From Achromobacter pulmonis (GTDB lineage: Bacteria > Pseudomonadota > Gammaproteobacteria > Burkholderiales > Burkholderiaceae_B): a stretch of 64,000 nucleotides of DNA. Numbering within the stretch: position 1 is the first letter of the stretch; the number at the start of each line of letters is the position of its first letter. The notes below the pieces were generated by a model. That model worked only from the letters and a program-made list of their open reading frames with translations. It was not told where the DNA came from and did not search any database. Below, piece by piece: positions 46,302 through 54,384 of the stretch. The stretch spans positions 327,188 through 391,187 of the forward strand of contig NZ_POQS01000007.1 in the NCBI RefSeq assembly GCF_002885955.2, given 5' to 3'. Both the position numbers and the translations under genes were made by a program.

Positions 46302-46565
46302 CTAGTTCACCGTAGTGTTCGTGTCGTCCGCATGCCAGGGCGGCAGGTCGCGCAGTGTTTCCGGGTGCAGGATGGCGACGCGCAACAGGGTCTTGGCCGC
46401 GCCCGAAGGGTTGCGGCGGCCCTGTTCCCAGTCCTGCAGGGTACGCACGCTGACGCCCAGCAGTTCCGCGAAATCCGCCTGGGGCAGGCCGACGCGGCTG
46501 CGTGCTTCGCTGATGCGCGACGGCTGCCACCGGGCGGCATGTGCCGGTGGGGCTGCTTTTTTCAT
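46302..46565 (-). CDS. XRE-type helix-turn-helix protein (HigA/NadS antitoxin-like)
   Basis: The 87-residue protein has one Cro/C1-type helix-turn-helix (about residues 22-60, with LPQADFAELLGVSVRTLQDW) and a short tail, the layout of HigA- or NadS-like antitoxins. No toxin gene is next to it, so it is an orphan regulator. Before the island arrived it stood directly upstream of rimO. Confidence 0.8.
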   Translation of the reverse strand: MKKAAPPAHAARWQPSRISEARSRVGLPQADFAELLGVSVRTLQDWEQGRRNPSGAAKTLLRVAILHPETLRDLPPWHADDTNTTVN

Positions 46566-46771
46566 GACTCGTTCGAAGGTCGGGCGGCGCCTGGCTGCGG
46601 CCGCCCAGGGATACAGACCGTCGTGCCGGGGAAGGCGACGAGGGGTAGGGCGTGATTATACGGCATTGCCGTAGGCGCGCATTTGAGGGGCGCGCAACGG
46701 CGCCGCCGATCGGCCCGTGCGCGCGAGCGGGCGTCTGCCCTGGGCAGAAGCGGCCGCTGGCAAGCCTAAAG

Positions 46772-46785
46772 ATACCTATAGGTAC
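46772..46785. promoter_or_regulatory. Operator-like inverted repeat, copy 1
   Basis: ATACCTATAGGTAC matches ATACC-N4-GGTAT except for the last base, inside AAAG...CTTT. No good promoter boxes surround it on either strand, so it may be an auxiliary site 100 bases upstream of copy 2. Confidence 0.55.
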
Positions 46786-46858
46786 CTTTGTGATAGCGTC
46801 CATTTATTCTTATAAATACCTATTTATTAAGGGTAATTTCCTAGGGTATGCCCTCGCA

Positions 46859-46888
46859 TTGACTTATATAGATACTGCATAGTATGTT
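46859..46888 (+). promoter_or_regulatory. Promoter of the cyclase-Bug unit with operator copy 2 in its spacer
   Basis: TTGACT (46859-46864) and TATGTT (46883-46888) are 18 bases apart. The inverted repeat ATACTGCATAGTAT (46872-46885) fills the spacer and enters the -10 box. The layout is the same as in the ABC-transporter promoter at 54208. Confidence 0.7.
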
Positions 46889-46974
46889 CTACCCAGAAAG
46901 TGACCACGCAGGAGACAGGCGCGCGTAGGGTTCACTCACCGGCTCACCAACCCATGGCAAGGATGTCTGGAAAT

Positions 46975-47991
46975 ATGGATACCCCACGTTGGAAGCAGCG
47001 TCCGGAGGGGTCGAATTGGGGCGATTTCGGCCCCGACGACCAAATCGGCCGCATGAATCTGCTGACCCCGCAAACCCGCTTGCACGCATTTCGCGAGGTT
47101 CAGGAAGGCTTGGCCTTCTGCCTCAGCCTGCCGCTCGACTATCCCGGCGGGAACACCTTGTTCCAGCATCGCCGCGAACCGCAGTTCTCTTACGACAGGC
47201 GCGGCGATGGCTATAACTACAACTACCGCCTGTCGCAGGTCTGTCCCTGCTTCAACGACGTCGTCTCCGACGATGCGGTGCTGATGTTCCTGCAGTACTC
47301 GACCCAATGGGACGGACTGGGCCATGTCGGGCAGATGTTCGACGCCAATGGCGACGGCCTTCCCGAAAAGGTCTATTACAACGGCTACCGGGGCGGCCTG
47401 GAGGTGGTCGGTCCGGACGACGCCAAGAGCGGCCTGGGGGCCAAGGCCATCGGCATCGAGCGCATGGCGACCGCCGGCGTGCAGGGGCGGGGGGTGATGG
47501 TCGATCTGGAACGCCGCTACGGGCGCGAGCGCGCCCTGGTCGGCTATGACGAGCTCATGGCGGCCCTGGAGGGCGTCACGGTGTTGCCGGGCGACTTTCT
47601 TTGTCTTTATACGGGTTTCGCCGACCTGGTCCTCGAAATGAACAAGCAGCCCGACGGGGAAGTCCTGGCGCGCTCCTGCGCCGTGCTCGACGGCCGGGAT
47701 GAGCGGTTGCTGCAATGGATTACCGATTCCGGCATCGTGGCGATCTGCGCCGACAACTTTGCGGTAGAGGCGTATCCGGCCACGCCGGGCAAGGGCGAGC
47801 ACTACCCGGGCCTGCCCTTGCATGCGCACTGCCTGTTCAAGCTGGGGCTGCATCTGGGTGAGCTCTGGTACTTCGCCGAGCTGGCGCAATGGCTGCGCGA
47901 GCATGGGCGCAGCACTTTCCTGTTGACCGCGCCGCCCCTGCGCCTGCCCGGCGCGGTGGGTTCGCCCGTCACGCCAGTCGCCACCGTCTGA
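46975..47991 (+). CDS. Cyclase-family (kynurenine-formamidase-like) metal hydrolase
   Basis: The 338-residue protein belongs to the cyclase family of metal-dependent hydrolases: WGDFGPDDQIGRMNLLTP at the start, the metal-binding HXGTHXD-like region here as WDGLGHVGQMFD, and PLHAHCLFKLGLHLGELW near the end. Relatives hydrolyse amides, lactones or cyclic diones. The start is uncertain, because in-frame starts exist at 46900 (GTG), 46954, 46963 and 46975. I chose 46975 because it follows AAGGA at 11 bases and matches the family's N-terminus. Confidence 0.82.
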   Translation: MDTPRWKQRPEGSNWGDFGPDDQIGRMNLLTPQTRLHAFREVQEGLAFCLSLPLDYPGGNTLFQHRREPQFSYDRRGDGYNYNYRLSQVCPCFNDVVSDDAVLMFLQYSTQWDGLGHVGQMFDANGDGLPEKVYYNGYRGGLEVVGPDDAKSGLGAKAIGIERMATAGVQGRGVMVDLERRYGRERALVGYDELMAALEGVTVLPGDFLCLYTGFADLVLEMNKQPDGEVLARSCAVLDGRDERLLQWITDSGIVAICADNFAVEAYPATPGKGEHYPGLPLHAHCLFKLGLHLGELWYFAELAQWLREHGRSTFLLTAPPLRLPGAVGSPVTPVATV

Positions 47992-48042
47992 CTCCGCCGG
48001 GCGGGATGCCCGGCTTTCAATTGCTTTTATTCGGAGACCGCA

Positions 48043-49014
48043 ATGCTCGCTCGCATTCCGGCCTGGACCCTCGCGGTCCTGGCCAGCCTCGCGCCGCTGG
48101 CGCACGCCGCCCCGGGTTATCCCGACAAACCGGTAACGCTCGTCATCCCTTTCCCGCCCGGGGGCACCAGCGATGTGGTGGGCCGGCAGCTCGCCATGCA
48201 GCTGGGCGAGGAACTGGGCGGAACGTTCGTCGTGAACAACAAGGCCGGCGCGTCCAGCATGATCGGCGCCACCTTCGTGGCCCGCGCGCCCAAGGACGGC
48301 TACACCTTGCTGCTGTCGTCCGGCAGCACCTTCACCGTCACGCCGCACCTGATGACGCAGATGTCGTACACGCTGGACGACTTCGCGCCGGTCTCGGCCG
48401 TTGCAACGGTGCCGTTCGCCTTCGTGGTGAAGAAGGACTTTCCGGCCCGGACCGTGGCCGATTACGCCGCCTACGCCAAGGCCCATCCCGGCAAGATCAA
48501 CAATGCCACCAATGGGCTGGGCAGCATGGTGCACCTGCTGGGCGAGCTGGCCGCAACCGGCATGGGCGTGGAGGTGACCCAGGTGCACTACAAGGGCGCC
48601 GCCCCGGCGACCGTGGACATGATCGGCGGCGTGGTCGATTCCAACGTGGAGGCGCTCACCAGCGCGGTGCCGAACGTGCGGGCGGGGCAGTATCGGGCGC
48701 TCGCCGTGTTGAGTCCGCAGCGCCAGCCGTTGTTGCCCGACGTGCCCACGTTCGCCGAACTGGGCTATCCGGAGATCGTCGGGGAAACCTGGTACGCGGT
48801 GTTTGCGCCGGCCGGCACGCCGCCCGCGGTGGTGGAAAAGCTGAACGGCGCATTGCGCAAGATCACGGCATCGCCGCAATTCGTCAAGACCATGCAGCAG
48901 ATCGGCAATCAGCCGCGCAGCAGCAGTCCGGAAGAGCTGCGGGAGATCACCCTGCGCGAAAGCCGGCGTTGGGGCGATCTCATCGAGAAACTGAATATCC
49001 CGCCCGTGCAGTAG
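48043..49014 (+). CDS. Bug-family tripartite tricarboxylate transporter substrate-binding protein
   Basis: The 323-residue protein has a signal peptide ending AHAAP and the Bug features YPDKPVTLVIPFPPGGTSD and VVNNKAGASSMIGA. It follows the cyclase gene by 51 bases and shares its TetR-type promoter. It probably binds an organic acid handled by the cluster, perhaps for uptake through a TctAB pair elsewhere or as a sensor protein. Confidence 0.92.
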   Translation: MLARIPAWTLAVLASLAPLAHAAPGYPDKPVTLVIPFPPGGTSDVVGRQLAMQLGEELGGTFVVNNKAGASSMIGATFVARAPKDGYTLLLSSGSTFTVTPHLMTQMSYTLDDFAPVSAVATVPFAFVVKKDFPARTVADYAAYAKAHPGKINNATNGLGSMVHLLGELAATGMGVEVTQVHYKGAAPATVDMIGGVVDSNVEALTSAVPNVRAGQYRALAVLSPQRQPLLPDVPTFAELGYPEIVGETWYAVFAPAGTPPAVVEKLNGALRKITASPQFVKTMQQIGNQPRSSSPEELREITLRESRRWGDLIEKLNIPPVQ

Positions 49015-49047
49015 GCGCAGGGACGGGGCGCCCCGGCGGCGCCCCGT

Positions 49048-50127
49048 TCAGCGCGGCAGATAACCCAGCGCCTGCATTGCGCGCAGATGATCGAGCACCG
49101 CCTCCTCGCTATCGATGCAGTCGCCGAAACCCGCCTGGCGCAGCTTGATGGTCGATACGAGCGGGGGCAGCGGCAGCGGATGTTGCGCCGACCATGTCGC
49201 ATCGGCGTACTGCCACGACAGCCCGATAAGGTCCGAAAGTTCCTCCACCCGCAGCCGTTCGCGCCGCGCGATCCCGCGCCACGCCCGGGCTTCGCCCGGC
49301 ATGGCTTCGCGCATGCGGGTGCGCACCGGCTCTCCCAGCGGCATGTCGAAGAACTCCGCCAGGCGTTCGAACAGCTGGCGCCAGACGATCACGTCGCCAT
49401 TGGCGATATTGAACGCTTCGCCCGAGGCCTGCGGCGCGTCCCAGGCCCATTCGACCGCCCGGGCGATCAGGCGCGCGTCAGTACACTCCGTCAGCAGCTC
49501 CGGATGTCCCGGGTAGGCCAGCGGCTGCCCGGCCTCGCGCAACAGCGCCGCGTACGCTCCCAGCGTGGCGACCGGATTCATGGCGCTGCCCAGGGCAACC
49601 CCAAGCACGATCTGGGGGCGGAAGATCGTCCAGCCGAATCCCCGCCGCCGCGCCAGTTCGGCCACCAGGTCCTGCTGGTCGAAATAGAAGTTCGCGTGGT
49701 CGCGCACGGCGTCCTGCTCGCGCGCCGGAACGTGCCTCATCTGGCCGTTATGCACGCCGTATGCCTTGGTCCCCTGCAACAGGGTTACGTGCGCGAGGGG
49801 CGCGCCGTCCAGCGCCGACAGCGTGTTGGCCAGCATCCGCGTGTTGAGGGCGACATTGTCCGGGTCCCGCCAGCCTTTGAGCAGGTCAGCCTGCTCATTC
49901 AGGGCGGCGTAGACCAGGTGGGTCGTGTCGCGGTGGCCGGCCAGGGCCCGCCGCGTCGCGTCGGCGTCCCGGAGGTCCGCCGAAATCCAGGTCGCTTCCG
50001 GCGCGAAGTCGGCCGTGCGGCGCGACAGCCCCGCGCACTGTATGCCCGGCCTGCCCCCCATATGCTCCATGACGGCCCGGCCCACCACCCCGAGGGCGCC
50101 CACCACCAGCACTTTTCTCGCTGTCAT
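49048..50127 (-). CDS. PRISE-like NAD(P)-dependent enone reductase
   Basis: The 359-residue extended SDR has the nucleotide loop VGALGVVGRAVMEH and the PRISE-type active-site segments LQGTKAYGVH (lysine) and NFYFDQQDLV (tyrosine in NFYY-like context). PRISE enzymes (progesterone 5-beta-reductase, iridoid synthase) reduce the double bond of enones. Annotation as NAD-dependent epimerase would also be usual. It is the last gene of the minus-strand operon and overlaps the MaoC gene by 4 bases. Confidence 0.72.
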   Translation of the reverse strand: MTARKVLVVGALGVVGRAVMEHMGGRPGIQCAGLSRRTADFAPEATWISADLRDADATRRALAGHRDTTHLVYAALNEQADLLKGWRDPDNVALNTRMLANTLSALDGAPLAHVTLLQGTKAYGVHNGQMRHVPAREQDAVRDHANFYFDQQDLVAELARRRGFGWTIFRPQIVLGVALGSAMNPVATLGAYAALLREAGQPLAYPGHPELLTECTDARLIARAVEWAWDAPQASGEAFNIANGDVIVWRQLFERLAEFFDMPLGEPVRTRMREAMPGEARAWRGIARRERLRVEELSDLIGLSWQYADATWSAQHPLPLPPLVSTIKLRQAGFGDCIDSEEAVLDHLRAMQALGYLPR

Positions 50128-50993
50128 TGGCCTGCTCCGAATTCCAATGCGCCGTTATCGATGGCTATCGCGTCGCGTTCGGCCACCACGGCGCAAAAGC
50201 GCGCCCGCCCGGGTTCGTCCTGCCACACGTCCAGCCGCAGCGTCTCGCCGGGATAGACCGGCGCGCGAAACCGGCCGCTCATGGCGCGTAACCGTTCCGG
50301 CGCGCCGCCGCAGCACAGGCGCACCAGGCCATGCCCGGCCACGCCGAAACTTGCCATGCCGTGCAGGATGGGACGGTCGAATCCAGCCGCGCGCGCGGCC
50401 GCGGGATCGATGTGCAGCGGGTTCAGGTCGGCCGAAAGGCGGTAGATGAGCGCTGCCTGCGGCGAGGTCGGGCATTCGGTGCGCTGATCGGGCTCGCGCT
50501 CGGGCAAGGGCGCAGGCGCCGGGCGCACCGATGGCGCGCCGCCGAAGCCGCCATCGCCGCGGCAGAACACGGTCTGCTGCATGGTGGCCACCAACGCGCC
50601 ATCCTCCATGTCGAATAGATCGCGCTCGGCGTACAGCAAGGCGCCTTTGCCTGGCCCCTTGTCGGCCAGGTCGACGATGCGCGTCGCGCTCCTGACCCGC
50701 CCCTGGGCGGCGAGCGGCCGGTGCAGCCGGATGGACTGCTCGCCATGCACCGTGCGCCGCCAATCCAGGCCCAGCGGCAGGTCGCGCAGCCAGAAGCCGG
50801 GATCGGCCAGCACATTGACCAGGGTGGGCTGGACCTTCAGGCGGGTTTCGTCGACGAAGGCGAGATCCGCCTCGTCGGCCGGATGCATGCCGGCGCCGAG
50901 CGCGAGCGCATAGAGCACGCAGTCGCGCCAGCCGTACTGCTGAACGGAGTCGGGGATGCGCGCGGCCAGCAGCGCTTCTGGATCGATGGGCAT
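50124..50993 (-). CDS. MaoC-like 2-enoyl-CoA hydratase (double hotdog)
   Basis: The 289-residue protein is two hotdog domains, as in hydratase-2 of peroxisomal MFE-2. The second domain carries the catalytic dyad in LSADLNPLHIDPAAA (Asp and His). The N-terminal half is the degenerate partner that binds the acyl chain. It adds water to a trans-2-enoyl-CoA. The start at 50993 (MPIDPEAL) is 7 bases after the thiolase gene. An upstream extension would overlap it. Confidence 0.88.
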   Translation of the reverse strand: MPIDPEALLAARIPDSVQQYGWRDCVLYALALGAGMHPADEADLAFVDETRLKVQPTLVNVLADPGFWLRDLPLGLDWRRTVHGEQSIRLHRPLAAQGRVRSATRIVDLADKGPGKGALLYAERDLFDMEDGALVATMQQTVFCRGDGGFGGAPSVRPAPAPLPEREPDQRTECPTSPQAALIYRLSADLNPLHIDPAAARAAGFDRPILHGMASFGVAGHGLVRLCCGGAPERLRAMSGRFRAPVYPGETLRLDVWQDEPGRARFCAVVAERDAIAIDNGALEFGAGQ

Positions 50994-51000
50994 GCGGGCC

Positions 51001-52152
51001 TCACAAGGTGTCGGCGGTGCCGAGGATGGCCGTGGCCTGGCTGGACAGCACGCCGCCGTTGGCATGCGCCAGCGAGACGCGGGCATCCGGCACTTGCCGT
51101 TCGCCCGCCTCGCCGCGCAGTTGCTGCACCGACTCCAGCAGGGTGAACAAGCCATACATGCCGGGATGATTGCAGGAGAGGCCGCCGCCATTGGTATTCA
51201 CCGCCAGCCTGCCCCCGGGCGCGATCGCGCCGCCGGCGACGAAGCTTCCGCCTTCGCCCTTGGCGCAGAAGCCCAGATCCTCCAGGAACAGAATGGTATT
51301 GATGGTGAAGGCGTCATAGAGCATCACGTGGTCGATATCGCGCGCCGACAGCCCGGCCATGGCGTACGCACGCTGTCCGGACTCGACCGCGCAGGTGGTG
51401 GACAGATCCGGCATCGCCGAGATCTGGCGGTGGCTGACCGCCACGCCCGTTCCCAGTATGTAAACGGGCGGCCGGCGCAGATCGCGCGCCCGTTCCGCGC
51501 TGACCAGCACCACGGCCGCGCCGCCGTCGGTTACCAGGCAACAGTCCGCCTTGCTGAGCGGGTCGCTGATCATGCGCGAGGCCAGCACGTCGTCGCGTGT
51601 GAGCGCGCCGCGCGCGTAGGCGTCGGGATTGCGCTGCGCCCACAGGCGGGCCGCCACCGCCACGTCGGCCAGCTGTTCGCGGGTAGTTCCGTATTGGTGC
51701 ATGTGCCGGGCGGCCGCGAGCGCATAGCTGGAAATCGGATAGCGCGGCGAGAACGGCGTTTCGTAGGGCTGCGGATCGGGCATGGAGGCCAGCTTGCCGC
51801 CGGCCGTCAGCTGATTCGAGCCGTAGCAGATCAATGCCACGTCGCAAAGGCCTGTCTCCAGCGCGGCCATGGCCGATTGGAGGTGGAAAAGGAACGATGC
51901 GCCGCCCACCATGGTGCCGTCGGCCTGGCGCGGGCGGATGCCCAGGCGCTCGGCCACGTTGAGCACGGGCAGCCCGGACGTGGACATGGCGCAGTAAAGG
52001 CCGTCGACGTCGCGCAGTCCCAGTCCGCAATCCTCCAGCGCCAGGACCGCCGCTTCCTGCAGTTGGTCGAAGGGCGAACGATCGGGGGAATTCCAGCGTC
52101 GGGTGTTGCCGATCCCCGCGATCGCGCAGCGGCCACGCAGGCGGGCGCTCAT
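51001..52152 (-). CDS. Thiolase-like lipid-transfer protein, probable acyl-CoA retro-aldolase
   Basis: The 383-residue protein is a thiolase-fold member of the SCPx/Ltp group. The place of the nucleophilic cysteine reads TMVGGASFLFHLQSA, with no cysteine, while the C-terminal NGGGLSCNHPGMYG and AHANGGVLSSQ loops are kept. Loss of this cysteine together with a DUF35 partner is the pattern of steroid side-chain aldolases such as Ltp2. Cleavage of a beta-hydroxyacyl-CoA is therefore more likely than thiolysis. It overlaps the DUF35 gene by 4 bases. Confidence 0.8.
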   Translation of the reverse strand: MSARLRGRCAIAGIGNTRRWNSPDRSPFDQLQEAAVLALEDCGLGLRDVDGLYCAMSTSGLPVLNVAERLGIRPRQADGTMVGGASFLFHLQSAMAALETGLCDVALICYGSNQLTAGGKLASMPDPQPYETPFSPRYPISSYALAAARHMHQYGTTREQLADVAVAARLWAQRNPDAYARGALTRDDVLASRMISDPLSKADCCLVTDGGAAVVLVSAERARDLRRPPVYILGTGVAVSHRQISAMPDLSTTCAVESGQRAYAMAGLSARDIDHVMLYDAFTINTILFLEDLGFCAKGEGGSFVAGGAIAPGGRLAVNTNGGGLSCNHPGMYGLFTLLESVQQLRGEAGERQVPDARVSLAHANGGVLSSQATAILGTADTL

Positions 52153-52532
52153 GGGCGTTCTCCTGCGGCGTCGAACACGACGTAGGCGCCGTCATCGCCG
52201 GAAACGATGCGGGCGCGGACAGGCAGGCCGATCGCGGGCGAGGAAGCGCCTTCGATGCGCGTCATCATGCGGGCACCGCCTTCCACTTCGACCAGCGTCA
52301 CGTTGTAATCGCCGGCGCGGTCGCGTACGGTCGTCGTCGAATACACCACGCCCAGTCCGGGCGATTCCCGCCACGTCAATCGCGGACTGCCGCAAGCCCG
52401 GCACACCAGGGCAGGCGGAAACCGCACGCTGGCGCAGTCGTCGCAGTGCTGCAACAGAATCCGGCCTTCCAGCAGGCCCGCCTGATGATGGGCGTCAGGT
52501 CCCGGCCCATCGAAACGCGCGTCGCTTGCCAT
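52149..52532 (-). CDS. DUF35 OB-fold zinc-ribbon protein
   Basis: The 127-residue protein has a zinc ribbon (CDDC and CRAC, residues about 30-48) followed by an OB-fold with GVVYSTTTVRDR. DUF35 proteins are obligate partners of thiolase-like aldolases and HMG-CoA-synthase-like enzymes. The 4-base overlap with the thiolase-like gene supports a complex of the two. Confidence 0.88.
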   Translation of the reverse strand: MASDARFDGPGPDAHHQAGLLEGRILLQHCDDCASVRFPPALVCRACGSPRLTWRESPGLGVVYSTTTVRDRAGDYNVTLVEVEGGARMMTRIEGASSPAIGLPVRARIVSGDDGAYVVFDAAGERP

Positions 52533-52535
52533 GTC

Positions 52536-53303
52536 CTACCTCCCTTGCCAGATGGGGGCGCGCTTCTCGGCGAACGCTGCCGAACCTTCGCGCGCGTCGG
52601 CCGAGGTGAAGACGTGCTCGGTCAGTTCGGTCTGGCGTTGCCAGATTTCATCCGCCGGCCAGCCCTGCGACTCCACGATGACGCGCTTGCTTGCCGCCAC
52701 CGCCAAGGGCCCGTTGGCCACGATGCGGCGCGCCAGCTCGCGGGCGCGCTGGAGCGCTTCGCCAGGGGCGCTGACCTGATTGATCAGGCCATAGCCCAAC
52801 GCCCGCGTTGCGGGGAACATGTCGCCGGTGAGCGCCAGTTCCAGGGCCACCCGATAAGGCAGTTGCCGTGGCAGGCGCACGAGGCCGCCCGCGGTGGCGG
52901 CCAGGCCGCGTTTGACCTCGGGCACGCCGAACTGGGCATTTTCGGCGGCAACCACCAGATCGCAGGCCAGCACCAGCTCGAAACCGCCCGCCAGCGCGTA
53001 GCCTTCTACGGCGGCGATGAGCGGCTTTTTCGGCGGACGCATGGTCAGGCCGCCGAATCCGCGACCCTCGATGCTGGGACGCTCGCCGCGCAGGAAACCT
53101 TTCAGGTCCATCCCGGCGCAGAACGATCCGCCGGCGCCCGTCAGGATACCGATGCGCAGATCGTCGCGGGCATCCAGTTCGTCCACGGCCGCCGCGATCG
53201 CGCGCGCCACGGCCAGCGTCACGGCGTTGCGGGCCTGGGGCCGGTTGATGGTGATCGTCAATATGCCTTCGCTGCTTTCCAGCAATACTTCGTCCTGCTC
53301 CAT
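52536..53303 (-). CDS. Enoyl-CoA hydratase/isomerase
   Basis: The 255-residue crotonase-fold protein has the oxyanion-hole segments GSFCAGMDLKG and AAVEGYALAGGFELVLACD. The two glutamates used for hydration are both kept, in FGVPEVKRGL and ALELALTGD. It is likely to hydrate an unsaturated acyl-CoA or isomerise it. It precedes the DUF35 gene by 3 bases in the minus-strand operon. Confidence 0.9.
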   Translation of the reverse strand: MEQDEVLLESSEGILTITINRPQARNAVTLAVARAIAAAVDELDARDDLRIGILTGAGGSFCAGMDLKGFLRGERPSIEGRGFGGLTMRPPKKPLIAAVEGYALAGGFELVLACDLVVAAENAQFGVPEVKRGLAATAGGLVRLPRQLPYRVALELALTGDMFPATRALGYGLINQVSAPGEALQRARELARRIVANGPLAVAASKRVIVESQGWPADEIWQRQTELTEHVFTSADAREGSAAFAEKRAPIWQGR

Positions 53304-53321
53304 GGCGGTCTCCTGTTCGTG

Positions 53322-54083
53322 TCAACGCGGGGCCATGCGCAGGGCTCCGTCCAGACGGATGGTTTCGCCGTTGAGCATGGGATTGGCAATGATGTGTTCG
53401 GCCAGCAGCGCATATTCCGCCGGCGTCCCCAGGCGCGCCGGATGAGGCACCGATGCGGAAAGGGTCTTGCGGGCGTCTTCGGATACGCGGGCCAGCATGG
53501 GGGTGTCGAAGATGCCGGGCGCGATCGTGCACACGCGAATGGCCTTGCTGGCCAGGTCGCGGGCCGCCACGATGGTCATCCCCACGACCCCGGCCTTGGA
53601 CGAGGCGTAGCCGATCTGGCCGATCTGGCCTTCATAGGCCGCCACCGACGCCGTCAGGATGCAGACGCCGCGCTCGCCTTCGGCGTCCGGCGCATTGCGG
53701 GCCATGTGCGCGGCCGCGATCCGCAGCGTGTTGAATGTTCCGATCAGGTTGATGCGGACGATGTCCGTATAGGTCTCCAGCGATCCTGGATTTCCCTCTT
53801 TGTCGACCAGCCGCACCGGTCCGCCCCGGCCCGCGCAGTGCACCAGCACACGCAAGGGGCCGAGCGTGGCCGCCAATTCGCAGGCCGCCTGTACGTCCGC
53901 TTCGACGGTGACGTCGGCGGGCGCGAACCGCGCTCCGATCTCGCCGGCCACGCGCTCGCCGTCGGACCCCGGCAGGTCCGCGATCACCACCTTTACACCC
54001 TGGGCGGCAAGGCGCCGCGCCGTTGCCAGGCCTAGCCCGGACGCGCCGCCCGTCACGAGCGCGCTACTGCCTTCTGTCTTCAT
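53322..54083 (-). CDS. HSD10-like short-chain dehydrogenase (3-hydroxyacyl-CoA dehydrogenase type 2)
   Basis: The 253-residue SDR has VTGGASGLGLATARRLA, the active-site tyrosine and lysine in YASSKAGVVGMT, and the segment VAAYEGQIGQIGYASS that is close to mitochondrial HSD17B10. That enzyme oxidises 3-hydroxyacyl-CoA and hydroxysteroids with NAD. It is the first gene of the minus-strand operon, with GGAG before the ATG and a TetR-type promoter about 30 bases upstream. Confidence 0.88.
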   Translation of the reverse strand: MKTEGSSALVTGGASGLGLATARRLAAQGVKVVIADLPGSDGERVAGEIGARFAPADVTVEADVQAACELAATLGPLRVLVHCAGRGGPVRLVDKEGNPGSLETYTDIVRINLIGTFNTLRIAAAHMARNAPDAEGERGVCILTASVAAYEGQIGQIGYASSKAGVVGMTIVAARDLASKAIRVCTIAPGIFDTPMLARVSEDARKTLSASVPHPARLGTPAEYALLAEHIIANPMLNGETIRLDGALRMAPR

Positions 54084-54115
54084 GCCATCGACTCCTTGCC
54101 AAAAAGGGAGAACCC

Positions 54116-54144
54116 ATAATACATACCATGCGGTATCTTTTCAA
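54116..54144 (-). promoter_or_regulatory. Promoter of the minus-strand catabolic operon with operator copy 3
   Basis: On the minus strand, TTGAAA (54144-54139) and TATTAT (54121-54116) are 17 bases apart, a near-consensus promoter 33 bases before the SDR start. The inverted repeat ATACCATGCGGTAT (54123-54136) fills the spacer, so a bound repressor would exclude RNA polymerase. Confidence 0.8.
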
Positions 54145-54207
54145 CGAAGAAGTTAAGTCGATATTTTTACTAGGGAAAATGCCTATGAATAAACTAAAAG
54201 GCGGAGA

Positions 54208-54237
54208 TTGACCTTTAAAGATACCGAATGGTATGTT
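54208..54237 (+). promoter_or_regulatory. Promoter of the plus-strand ABC-transporter operon with operator copy 4
   Basis: TTGACC (54208-54213) and TATGTT (54232-54237) are 18 bases apart. ATACCGAATGGTAT (54221-54234) lies in the spacer and overlaps the -10 box. The leader to the start at 54385 is about 140 bases. The layout repeats that at 46859. Confidence 0.75.
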
Positions 54238-54384
54238 TGCGTCGAGACGCGATTCCAACCAGGCGCAGCCCGGAAAACAGTCGCCGTCGACCGTTGCACC
54301 ACGCAGTCCCCCTTCACGCAGCACGGGCGGCCTCGGCCGCCGCAGCGCCGGCGCAGACCGGCGATACAAGACGAGGAGACAGGC

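Larger units (their letters stand above)
46566..46974. other. AT-rich regulatory region between the HTH gene and the catabolic cluster
   Basis: No gene is supported in this 409-base stretch. Positions 46765-46890 are sharply AT-rich and hold two ATAC-type inverted repeats and a promoter, listed separately, plus further ATACC half-sites (about 46806 and 46843). Confidence 0.55.

Noticed and set aside
46936-48879. Minus-strand 647-codon frame opposite the cyclase and Bug genes
   Set aside because: No domain is recognisable, while the plus strand encodes two clear family members with proper starts.
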